Below, one piece after another: positions 1-11,400 of a stretch of 64,000 nucleotides of DNA. Under the pieces are notes generated by a model, which saw only the letters and a program-made list of their open reading frames with translations, ran no database searches and was not told where the DNA came from. Source of the DNA: Marthasterias glacialis (lineage: Eukaryota; Echinodermata; Asteroidea; Forcipulatida; Asteriidae); NCBI GenBank assembly GCA_911728455.2, contig OU452225.1, positions 13,366,731 to 13,430,730 of the forward strand, given 5' to 3'. The translations under genes and the position numbers were made by a program. How positions within the stretch are numbered: position 1 is the stretch's first letter; every line of letters starts with the position of its first letter.

Positions 1-496
1 CACTCAAGAGAGTTAGGGTTGATTAAGTGATGCAATCTGTAGAGACTGTTTGTAAAACCTGTTGGACTTGATAAAGTTTTGGAACAATTGGGCCTAATAA
101 AAAAAAATAAGTAAATACAACTTTCATATACTTTTAGAAAGTTCAAATACAACTTTCATATACTTTTAGAAAGTTCATTGGAAAATCACTTAATTTCAAA
201 AATCAACTTTTGCAGTTTCATTGGAAAACTTTTTTTTTTAGCACAGACAATGCTTGTACAATGCATTTCTATTGATACACTATTTTGGGAAATAGCATAA
301 ATTTGTAAACTACTCAGGATATTCCCTAGGAATAGGATGAGTTGTTCTTTTTGTTTGTGATTTGACAACAAAACCTAGAGCTTCATTTCCTTATATATCC
401 TGGTGGCTATATAAACTTCAATAACCCATAATTCATACATACCCCAGTCAGTTAGGGACAATTTGGGCAGTGAAAGGCGGTCACATCACTGTTTAG

Positions 497-660
497 GACC
501 GGTTTTAAACGGCCGATGGAGCTGTGAATGCACGTTCTGATTCTGCGCTCATTATACTATAGCCACACACGCCTGTTGGTGGCCGTTTAAAACCGTGCAG
601 AGGGTCGTGGCATTCAGCTCAGCACACGGCCACAACCCTGCCGGTTTTAAAGGGCCGTTG
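497..660. repeat. Inverted-repeat cluster, MITE-like
   Basis: The words CCGGTTTTAAACGGCC near 499 and GGCCGTTTAAAACCG near 583 are inverted copies, and a third related word, GGTTTTAAAGGGCCG, lies near 643. The arrangement looks like a degenerate palindromic mobile element. No target-site duplication was identified. Confidence 0.4.
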
Positions 661-900
661 AAGTACCTCGGTCATCACTCTTTTATTCCCTTAAAAAGGG
701 ATGAATCCCCATATAATGCACTATAAACTCACCAACTGTTGCATTCCTGGTGTAGTAGGAGTGAATTTGACCTTTTTAAGTTTTTTAACCCACGGGGCTC
801 AGCAGCTTGTCATCGTCGTATCGGAAAAAATTTCCAGTCTCTAAAAATGCAAAGGTTGCCAAATGAGGGCGCCATAACACAATTACGCCGCTACAATAGG

Positions 901-946
901 GGTGCACCTATAGAGCTGTATTTATATACAGCTCTATGGGTGCACC
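901..946. repeat. Near-perfect 20-bp-stem hairpin
   Basis: Arms at 901-920 and 927-946 are reverse complements with one mismatch (T against G near the base), separated by a 6-nt AT loop. Arm ends are GGTGCACC. It may be a small palindromic element or a cruciform-forming sequence. No product is inferred. Confidence 0.75.
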
Positions 947-1289
947 ACACTAAATAGGCTCCCATAGTAACCAATGCTAAATGCTAAATATTAAAAAAAA
1001 TAATAATAATAAAAAAAAAACCTAGAAAACAAATCAAATATATTTTCTGAAAACTGAACTTTATTTTTCTTTTCAATTTTTAGTAGGTTGGCCGTTGAGA
1101 ATTTTTGCTAGGCTGGCCCAAAATAAAAACACCCCTGAACGAGTAAACTGGCCAGAGTTCATCTTGGAAAAATGACCCTAGTTTTAGCAAAATAGGGCCA
1201 TTTTTAGAGGGCCAGTCTACCCAAAATGCTCCAGGATAAAAGTTAACAACCCCAGGGGCACAATGTTGGACCTTCAATTCTTTGATTTA

Positions 1290-1560
1290 CATATTTTTGT
1301 ACAGGAATGTTTTCATTTCAATCATAAATTTTGTTAATATTAAATCAAAACGGCATTAAATTTGAAAATACAGAACAAATTTGGAATTCAGACCAATTTG
1401 TTGTTAATATCCAATGAGGTCGTGTTTCAAACGTCGCCCTGAAAGAGTATCAAATAAAAAGTATAGGCCTATTTTACACCATATTAACATGAGTCGTGTA
1501 TTTTCCCCCCACTTTCATAAGGGTTCTATCAATTGAAAATAATTGAAATCGTGTGACTCA
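1290..1560 (+). repeat. Dispersed repeat, copy 1
   Basis: This stretch shares a long, diverged collinear similarity with about 3600-3860. Shared pieces in order are a GGAATGTTTT segment, a CAAAACGGCA/CACAACGGCA segment, GACC(C)ATTTGTTG, a CATGTTTCAAA-like segment, GAGTATnAAATnAAA and CCACTTTCATAAG. It is probably an old transposable-element fragment of unknown class. Confidence 0.55.
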
Positions 1561-2270
1561 AGATCAAACAACAATGGTTGCCATGGCAATAGCTAACCCC
1601 CGGTTTCAATTATTTTTCGCCAAAACATTCCAGATATTAAGTCACAAAATTTCGCGGTGATCGGACTTAGCGTTAAAAAGTTACATGCAATAATTTGGTA
1701 GGGGCACATTGTGCTCCCCCCCACGTCCTGATAGGGTTACTTTGTTGAAACCAACTTCATTATGTACAATGCAGAAAAACATTTCAGTAGCAAGATAGAC
1801 ATTTTTGTCTTGCGGTGTCTTTATATCCAAAGAAAATAGATTACATGACAAATCTTATGAAGTGTGAAGATCTTCAAGATTGCCTGGAGCTAGTTGCCAA
1901 GAAATCGCTGCCGTTGACATGGCCATAAGATATTCTGCGGGCTCAATCGAATTAATTAGACGACCATAAGTTTGTTTGTTGTTACACTCTTCTTTAAACT
2001 TTAAAAGACAGCTGAAAGTATGGCTTTAAGTGTATAAGCAATTTTAACAACACTCGATAATTCAAATTGCAACGTGACAATGGGCTCACACATTAAACGA
2101 AATCGTAATTGGTACCAGCTTGCACCTGCTAATCTGAGACAAATAAAGATTGAAGCTTGTTCAATCACAGAATGAACTATTAGTAGTTTTCCATGAGAGT
2201 ATTACCAAACAAAATTAATAACAAAACAGCAAATTTAATTTACTTTTACTTTTAATTAATTTGTTCGCAG

Positions 2271-2345
2271 GTATACATGAAGATGATTTCAAGAACAGAG
2301 AGGAACGATTATGTGGACATACATCCGGATTTCGATGATAACTAA
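2271..2345 (+). CDS. Last coding exon of an upstream Tie-like RTK paralog (partial)
   Basis: A CAG acceptor ends at 2270. The exon reads 24 codons and a TAA, exactly the 75-nt length of the terminal exon of the complete gene at 25273-25347. The encoded tails align without gaps: both begin V/I-Y-M, have a tyrosine 12 residues further on (YVDIHPDFDDN here, [11 protein letters not shown] there) and end in FDDN. The upstream kinase exons lie before the window. It shows that the receptor gene at 5305-25347 has a same-strand neighbour. The YVDI motif differs from the YEN motif of the complete gene, so the tail tyrosine may recruit a different SH2 partner (inference). Confidence 0.85.
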   Translation, partial: VYMKMISRTERNDYVDIHPDFDDN

Positions 2346-3599
2346 ACTCAAACATAAAGGGTTCAAGTGATGAGCCTAACATAACCCTTTTGAAAGTTTA
2401 ACAATTAAGAGATGATGAAAGCATTTTTTACACAATTGGTAGCCTTGCTTAGATTATGTAAATTTCGACGATTGTCAGTTAGAAATTCAGGTTTAATGTT
2501 ACCTGTGACACTTTGAATGAACAGAGCAGAGTTCATAGTTAGCAGGTTATCAATGAAATAGAAAAATTAACTAAATGTGTACTCATTCTGCTGATTGTTC
2601 AGTCATTCGTCACGTGTGCTCATAAGGCGTGTCTACAAAATTAATTGGCGAGTTAAAATATACCACGCTTAATGGCCTTCGAAATTAAAGAAGAACAATG
2701 TTAATAGTCTCAAGACTTTTCTTGCTTTTGTGATCATTTATATGTTTGCTTATGCGCGTGTTTTCCGCAAAATAATGTCCAGATTTATAATGTTTGAAAG
2801 TGTTTCTATTAAAAGTTGCCAACCTTTGCTCTTCGATGTTAATCGTTGCATTCTTGAATAAGAGCTGTTTGTACAAATGGTTATACTCAAATGTATGTTT
2901 TATTATTTTGACGTCTTGTGTTTAATACGTATGCATTGCATGAAATGGAAACTATTATCGGTAGATAGTATAGCCTATATTTTACATAATGGGGTAAAAC
3001 ATGTAGGAGCTTTCATAAGTCAATATAGGTCTACATAGGGAACAACTTTACATTTAAAACTGCGTGAAACGAATCTCACTTGTTTATATTTTACAAGGGG
3101 AAAACACGTTTCTATGGAGGCAAATCACAACCATTTCTTTTCAGGAACCAAAAGATGCTTCACAATTTGAACTCAACTTCAATGTAGCAAACAATCCGTA
3201 CAAGATAAAAACAAAACTTCCCATACCAATGGCAAGACCTATGCAAAATCCAACAGGCTTTTGAATCGCCTCCCACTGAATCGCTCGCCTTTTTAATGTT
3301 TCGATTCATGACAATGGTTTCTATTAATAGTCAAAACTCAACGATTTTCATAATACAATGTTGCTTTCAGTCAGTTGTGAAACTAAAGCCGTTTTCCCCC
3401 TCTAAAATGACTTTTGTTATTTAAGGCCATAATTGTTGTATTAGGGGCTCCGAGATCGAATTAAATTTTGTGATGCACTAATTTTTCAGACAGTCCTTGT
3501 GAAACTGGGGTATGGGGGGGGGGGCTTTTGTATTTGATACCTTTGTATTTCATACCTTTCCAGTGCGAATTTTGACGTCACATTTCAAACATGTCGGTC

Positions 3600-3860
3600 T
3601 GTACATTTTTTTACGGGAATGTTTTTAGTTCATTCCAGAATTTCGATGATAATCAACCACAACGGCACCGAATTTGACCTTTCGAATGACTAATAAAAAA
3701 CATTTTTGAAATGTTTAGACCCATTTGTTGATGTTATCAATGACGTCATGTTTCAAATTTCGCTTCCGAAGAGTATGAAATGAAATGAAATTTTACACTA
3801 TTTTTAACGTGAGGCTAGATACGTATTTTTTCCACTTTCATAAGAACTCTACCTACTGGA
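3600..3860 (+). repeat. Dispersed repeat, copy 2
   Basis: Diverged copy of the sequence at about 1290-1560, in the same orientation and collinear over about 260 bp. The class is unknown. Confidence 0.55.
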
Positions 3861-4539
3861 AAATGAGTATAATATCACAAAAACTGAATTTGACTTTGGA
3901 TCCCCTCTTTAAATGATATTTTGGGATTACATTACAAATAGTTTCTTTCTACTGTTTTATTTTATAAATATGTTGTGGGTGGTTTATACTGTACAAAGAT
4001 AAGACAATAAAACTAATAAATAATATACTAACTATAACATTTATGTGGATAACTATCAGCCCAGTACTTTGTCTTTAACTTTTGACAGATGTTAATTGCG
4101 GTAACTAAAAATAAGAAAATAAAATTATAGCTGTTGCTAACTGCTTACCAACTAAGAGGACCTATTGTATAGATGCAAAAAGTTGTTAGTGGCCTCACGT
4201 TTCGACCCTAGCAGAGAATCTGTACAACGAAATGAGGACAGGAGCTAGGAGGGATGGGCTTGTTTGGAAGTGTGTATATCAGATCGGGGACTCAAACAAA
4301 AGGGATCGGGAAGATGTTTATTTTATTATTTATTTTTTATTCATGTTTTTAAATCGACGATATTTTACTCAGATGGATTTGGTGTACAGATTCTCCGGAC
4401 AATAAAACAACACTCATAGAACTATTTACAGCTTGCGGCTTCGCAAGACAACTGACGCATTGTCTTTAATTCACTAAAAGAGAAAAGGTCGACGAATTTT
4501 ATATTCAATCAAATAACAACCGAAAAATACCCTTTGTTA

Positions 4540-5304
4540 ACATTTCCTTAAAAGACATGACAGGTCAAGGCCAGTACGACAGTCATAAATCTCACCTACA
4601 GACTCATGAAATTCCATGTTTAATCTGATGGCAGAAAAGTTCTGCGTTTACGAAGCACTGGGTACATTCTTCTACTTGCTTCGATGGCGCCGTACACGCC
4701 GTGCCACACTACAAAACTTCACAACAAAAGTTAGACAGAGTATTCCATAGAGCAATGTCAGATAAAACCGGATGGGACGTCTTCCCAACAATAATGCAAA
4801 CTGTGCTTGCAGACTGAAACATGGAAGTATGTTATCCTCTTTACAAAATGTTGAAAGCCGAACCTAACCAAACTGAACTAAAAACATGGACCACACAGTA
4901 ACATTACTGAAAAGTCCGCCTGTAAACAAGTTTAAACTAAATAAAAGAAACCTCTTTCTCGCCTCTGCTGGATTCTCTCACGTTACCTTGAGATTTTCTA
5001 TGAGTTCAGGTCAAATGTAATATCGTGGTGACCTTTCTTCGGTCACACTTCAGTAGTTTTTTACTTAAATTATGCGGCAATAAACATTCGTCCATGTAAC
5101 ACTCGTCAGGCCTGACGTTTAAACTTCGATTGGAATTAATTAATGTTTACAAGTCGAGAAGTTGTTTTTGTCCCCCAAACTGAGGTTTTTTTTTCTTCTA
5201 AACTGCATGCAACTTCATGTGAAGTCTCGACAATTCAGCAACTCTTCAACAATCCCCACATTGTTCTGATGACAACGTAGCATTATGTGCTTACAATGAG
5301 AAAA
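4540..5304 (+). promoter_or_regulatory. Probable 5' flank/promoter of Tie-like gene 2
   Basis: The block is collinear with 32,215-33,012, upstream of paralog 3. Shared pieces include CCTTAAAAGACA(T/C)GACAGGTCAA, a TTTACAAAA..TTGAAAGCC segment, a TCACACTTCAGTA segment and the region just before the ATG. Conservation here may reflect recent duplication rather than function. No TATA box or start site could be assigned. Confidence 0.4.
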
Positions 5305-5428
5305 ATGGCGCCGAGTACGACATCGGGGACTATGACCGCTAATTTCCGGGTTCAACGAAGCCAGTTTATAGACGCTGGCTCTGCATTTGTGATTTTGCTT
5401 ATCATATCCGAAATCATCAATGTTTCAG
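5305..5428 (+). CDS. Tie-like gene 2 exon 1: signal peptide
   Basis: It encodes about 41 residues: a polar start (MAPSTTSG), then a basic FRVQR segment and a hydrophobic stretch ([12 protein letters not shown]) suited to a signal peptide. It aligns with paralog exon 33013-33115. It ends in phase 1 at CAG followed by GCAAGC, a GC donor; the paralog has GTAAGC at the same position. The nearest GT candidate (5485) would give the wrong phase for exon 2. Confidence 0.8.
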
Positions 5429-8400
5429 GCAAGCTTTATCTTAAATCATATTCTTTGCCTCAAAACCCTAAAATACGAATTCTGTAAGGTTACTTGCTAG
5501 AATTGAAGATGCTGAACTAATTTTGAAGTACCAATTTAAAGGATTTTCAGTTAATCTGTAGCGCCAAGGCATTATACCCACAGAGGTTCAATGTGTACAA
5601 GATGTTTAATTCGTACATATCAATAACAAACATTATTCTTGGTGCTTCTTGTCATTTGCAATTGACTACTACATTTTTAATACTTCTTTTAATGTAGAAC
5701 AGTGTGTAAAATTGAAAACTCCAGGTGATAGACATTTGACAATTGTAATAGTAAATGAACTATTTCTCATTGGTTTTCAATTTAATCTTGTTATGTAAAG
5801 TTCCCTATATAAGGCCTTTTAAACAAGTGGATATGAAAACGTGTACACCTGCATGGACAAACATTGCATATTTTTTATACAAATATTCATTTTCATCAGA
5901 CAAAAAAAATATGTGTTTTGATGTTATCACTATAACAGGTGATGCAGTACATCTTACAATGGTCACACCCACACCTTACAGAGCGGGGATGAGTCAAGTC
6001 AGATTCAGCTGTTTTCGTAGCAGCCCTGATACTGGTGTTGATCTGAGCTTCGGTAGACCCTTCCAGATTGGTTTCCAAGGATCATCAATTCAGACAGATA
6101 CTACCCTTCCTGCTGGTGCTTTTATCTTACCGTCTACCACACCATCTGCTGTGACACAGTCTCTGCCTACTATCAGTGTTGATTCTGTAGGGTTGTTTTA
6201 TTGCGAGGGTTCCAATTCAGGAATGACAACCAGGGTGTACAGCATCATCCACTCCAATAAAAGTAAGCAAGGAGTAGTACATAAAAAAAGTACTTCAGGT
6301 TACGAATTTGGTATACAAATTGGTTCATTCTTAGTTCAAAACATGCATCAAACTTTTACTCTTTGGCAAACGATCTGCTTGTATCAAGCTAGTTTCTTGT
6401 ACATAGGCCTGCGCCTCTTTTTAAGAGCATTAAAAGTGAACATCCCAAACACAGTTTTGAATATTGACTTTAACTATAAAGGTCAATATAATTGCGATAT
6501 TCATTTAAATATACTTTTACGGTCATAGACACTTCCAGTGATCTTGCAAATAAACGGGGATGATCAAAGCCAACTGATTTGATCAATTTTAGGGTGTTTC
6601 ACTCAAACACGTGTATTTAATATTATACGTTATGGTAAAATATGGGACGAGAGTGTATTAAGTCTCCCTAGAACCAATAAGGTATTAAACCTTGGCCTTA
6701 AGTAATCTTCAAATCAATTCAATATTTATACAATGTAATTCAGAATTAAGAAAGTTCAAAAATGTATTTCAAACAAAGAAGACCAAGAGCCCAAAAAGTT
6801 ATTGGTAACGAATTCGAAACAAGCCAATCAGGAAGCCGATCTAGATGATGCTTAAATTTCAAGTACCCGGAAAATCTCCTGGTAAATTTTCTCTCACTAA
6901 AAAGCTTCAAAATAGATTGAGGTAGGTATAGGCCCTGACAGAAGGGGAGTGCATAAATATATTCATTAAAATATTTCCCTGTATTATAATTTTAGGAAGG
7001 TTTGAGCCAACTGATGGCTTGGTGACAAAGACCGTCAACAAAGGAGAAGATGTTACTCTGTCAGTCAGCTTGGTCAATGGCCGTGGTTCTCTTCCCATAT
7101 GGCGCCGAATCAGAAATGGAAGCATTGATGATTTAAACGACTTAGCTGGTGGGAATACACACCATACAATAACAGTGTCGTCTTCGGATGTAATGGATGG
7201 TGATTTGTACGCTGTGATACAGTCAAATGTGTCACCCAATGATAATCATTTTGGAATGATCAGAGTCATAGTCAGAGGTAAGCAAGTGTCAATGTATAAT
7301 TACATATTAACAAAATATATTTAAATTAAAAGTCAACACTCAAATAAAACTCCTCATACTTTGACACAATAACACAACATTTGGTGAAGCGAACATTGTT
7401 TGTGGTAATTGGTTTGAAGACAATGTATCTATGCATGTACAACACACACTTAGGGGAAAGTTATGTGCGTGTTGTAGTAGGCAGCGATTAAGGTACATGT
7501 AATAATGCCTGCATACAATTAACGCCCGACACATACACATTGAACGGACGTTTCTTTCAAAAAAATAAAATAAATAAATACTCTTGGATCTTTATGTCAA
7601 TCAAATAGAAAAAAATTGAATTATTTTTTTTGTATAAATCTCGTTCAGTATTAATGTTAATTACTATACTGGCCACATCAACTTTACACCAGCGTGTAAT
7701 GTTTTACTATTGTATTTTCTCCAGGCTAACAGCTGACATTTTGTTTTATAATCCGGATCTGTTATTTATCTTTCAATAATGGTCCAAGATTTATACTTTA
7801 TGATGGTGTCAGCAGCGTAGCAACCGGGGGTAGGGGATTGGGGGTTGGTTTGGGGGTTTAGTGTGACAACCCCAATATTTGTCCTAAGTCGGCATTTTGA
7901 GGCTCAGTCGGCAAATTGGGAACCAAACTAACACGAGTAAGAGCTCGGATTGAACACAAATCCATTCGGCAAGCCTATATTGCCGACTGGATTTGCCGAC
8001 TGAAATTGTATTAGTTTAATCCTTGTAGTGTGAGAAGTCAAACTTTGAATTACCAAATTTAACATTCTCGGCAACGTGCGGAAATCTACGCTCTGAAAAC
8101 ACTAAAAGCCGTAGAGCTTCCGGGGATTTCGCCCCGGACCCCATAAGAATTGTTGCCCAATAACCTCCAAAAGTAGAGATTTGTCCCGAGTCCAAAGTCT
8201 TCACATGTTGGTGAGTCCCATGTCATTGTGCTGTAACAAAATAAGAATTTATGTATCAAAGTTGCATGTTTGTACCTAGGCTGTTCTGCTGGTCAATGGG
8301 GTCCTCCTGCCTGTACTGGTGAGTGTAATCAATGCTACAATGGAGGAGTGTGTGATGATCAAACAGGACAATGCATCTGTGCTCCAGGATTCAACGGAAC

Positions 8401-11400
8401 AAACTGCCTCACAGGTAAAATCTTTAAAATACCTACTTCATGTACAATGTTTTATGTTACGGCTCAAACGGAATAGATACATACGCTGCACACGCATGTA
8501 TTTCAACTTCAACTATTCATGACAATATTAAACACACAGTGGCATAGCCAGCATCTTTTTTGCATGGGGTTGGGGTGGGTGGGCAAGGGGGCACAGATAT
8601 TTTGTAAAGGGGACAATTTCAGTCAACAAATGCACGATTATAGCAAATGTCAAGGTGTTCAGAGGCTGGCAAGGGGCAAGCAGGGGGGGATGTTGCACAG
8701 AGGGGGCCAATTGCCCTCCCCCTGTCCCCCAAAACGCCATTGTAAACACATTTGTCTGTGCCAGTTTTCATCATTTCAGCAAAATAATTCCCCAACTGTA
8801 GCCTGGTGACAAGTAATGTTTACATTGTATATAGCCCCCAAAGTGGTCCTCTATATACCTTTTCATGCCAAGGCGGTACAGCCTGGCCGTACGATTTAAT
8901 ATAACATGTATACCTGATAAGTTGCTGTAACTGCAATACATTTATTGCTACATGTGAATGGACAACTTTATGAGGAAAATTTCAATTTCTGCATAAACGT
9001 TTTAAAAAGGCTTTAAAACACTGACTGTAGGCAGTGAGGCTATTGCCTCAAACTCCTCCTGAAATCACAAGTACATGTGTCGGCCCTGCAAAAGATGTTT
9101 GACGACTAACGTTTACATCACTTTAACGGTCTTGTGAAGAGCGCAAATGTAGCATATACAAGTTATATTAAATCCGTGCCATCCGACATGTTGAGATCCT
9201 AAGATAATTTAACTGCGAGAAGACGACATCATACTTCAGAACGTCGACATCATCCCAAGATAGATTGTATAGGGAAGTTGACATTATACTTTCAATATGT
9301 CGACAGCACGAGATAAACTATCTGAGGAAGACAACATCCTACTTTTACCTACTTGTAAGATATCGACATCTTAATATAAATTATCTCGGGAATTCGACAT
9401 CCTACTTTCAAGATGTCGCCATTTCATAGATAAATTATCTCGTGATGTCTTCATCTTAAGTTTATGATGTCATCATCCTGTTTTAATTATCTCAGCATCT
9501 CAACAAGTTAGGTGGTACTTCAAGAGCTCCGTAGGAAACACAAAAGATGAAGCAAAAATGCTATAAAATCTAGCAGTCATTCACAAGTTAGTCTATGAAT
9601 CTGGCTGGAGTAGGGAGAGTACGATAAATGCACATTGACACTGAAAACAAAAGAGTTGACAAGTGTTATTTTTCGGTCAGGTTGGGGCGAGTCAGTAAAA
9701 AGAATAACTGTCCGTTCGACCTGAGAGTTTCAATTTGTTTGACAAACTTTATACATTAGTTATTATGTACACGTATTAATGTGTTGAAACTTTTATTTCC
9801 CCAAGCCTTACTTTTGTCTTGAACTGAATTAAATCCCTTAAAGAATGCCCTCGAAAATTTCCACAAATAGTATAAGGCTGGCTGAAGGTTATGTTATGTT
9901 ATGTGATATCTATGACTGTCTTTTGTAAGAAAAATACTAACGGGCCAGAGTCTATGTGTACCCTAAAGTAAGTGTCACGTAACTCTTTCAACATGTTGAC
10001 TCCTACCTGTCCGAATTCAATGGATTTTTCAACAACAATATTTTACAAAAATTTTACTTTATGCAAAACCTTAAATGCTCATTCTGGCTTTTCCTTTGAA
10101 TGGAGGCTTCAACTCTAACACTCATGCACACTGTTGTGCATTGGAGAGTTAGTCACACTTGTTTAGTCTCACTTCGATAAAACTATGATGGCTATAACAA
10201 GATCAAAATGTTTCCCGTTTCAGTGGATTTTGAACTCTCTCTCTCAGACCAAAAAGTTTGTAAAGAATTTAATCATTTGTTGTTAAAATTCAGCAAAACA
10301 TTATAACGATTGGGTGTACTATGGTTTTATTTTATTGGTGTTCTCCGCAGCTTGTGGTATGCATAGATTCGGATGGGACTGTGAGTTTCAATGTGGAAAT
10401 GGCAACCTGGTTTATAGTTGTACAGAGAGCCAGTTTGGTTTACCAGATCCCTATGGGTCCAGCTGCATCTCTGGATATTCAGGCAGAGACTGTGATACAG
10501 GTAAGAATCAAGCCCTATCTCTAGTTGTGCAGGTAGTCAGTTTGGTTTACCAGATCCCTATGGATCCAGCTGCATCTCTGGACATTCAGGTAGAAACTGT
10601 AATACTGCCCTATCTGAAGTTGTACAGGGAGTCAGTTTTTTTTACCCATGATATTCAAGTAGAGAAAATATAGGTACAAATTTTGCCTGTTAGACTTAAT
10701 TAGTATTTTAATTAAACAACACAATACTGTGACACTGTTAGACCACACCGACACACATGTACCATACAAAAAAGTATTTCCTTTAAAAATAGTTGTTTTT
10801 GTATTAGTGGTTTGTTTCTTAATTGTCATACACAGTGACTTTTAAATGGCCAACTTTTTATTTATCTACCAATGTGTTATCTACAGCTTGTACTGGTGGA
10901 AAGTTCGGTGCTGGATGTACAGAGACATGTCACTGTCAATCAGGAACATGTGATATTTACACAGGTGTGTGTAGTTCAGGATGTGCAGATGGATGGTCTG
11001 GTATAAACTGTCAAGGTAAGCAAAGAGGGGTTTGTTTTTGTCTTATATTTAGCAAGACTCGTTACTTTAATTCTGTTTTCATCACATGGGTTTACAAGTG
11101 TTTTATCATCATCATCATCGACTGACTACAAACTGCAATTGCATTGGGCACAATGATGGATTTGATCTATTCCGTTCCATCATCAGTGTCTTAAATTTCT
11201 CAGCAGTCACGGTGCCGCTGTCCTCCATCAGGGTGATTAGTAGAAATAGCATTCCATTCCCATGGATGTCTTACAGAAAATAAACAACCTTTAATTTAGT
11301 ATTGTTATCTATTTGAATAGTTTGTTACTGTAGTTTTAGATTCAGATTACCAATCCTGTTTCTTTTTCCCAGAAGTGAATTACTAAACATTTAGGGAAAC

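Larger units (their letters stand above)
1..2270. other. Non-coding; probably intron of upstream Tie-like gene
   Basis: No exon is recognised here. Because the last coding exon of a Tie-like gene starts at 2271 and the preceding kinase exon (the YDLMLKCW type) is not found, this stretch is most simply the last intron of that gene, over 2.2 kb long. It holds a 32-bp direct duplication (about 113-176), a cluster of inverted GGTTTTAAACGGCC-like words (about 497-660), a 20-bp-stem hairpin (901-946) and one copy of a dispersed repeat (about 1290-1560). The short reading frames show no family signature. Confidence 0.5.
2346..5304. other. Intergenic region between tandem paralogs
   Basis: This holds the 3' UTR of the upstream gene, then about 2.9 kb without recognisable coding sequence. 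It includes the second copy of the dispersed repeat (about 3600-3860) and G-rich tracts. The last 700-800 bp resemble the 5' flank of the third paralog (about 32,215-33,012) and probably contain the promoter of the complete gene. Confidence 0.55.

Noticed and set aside
1861..2270. Search for the penultimate kinase exon of gene 1
   Set aside because: No YDLM..CW-type exon is present in 1-2270, so it must lie upstream of the window.
8519..8809. 96-aa frame on + and 73-aa frame on -
   Set aside because: Both come from a G/C-rich repeat fragment in an intron, with no domain match.
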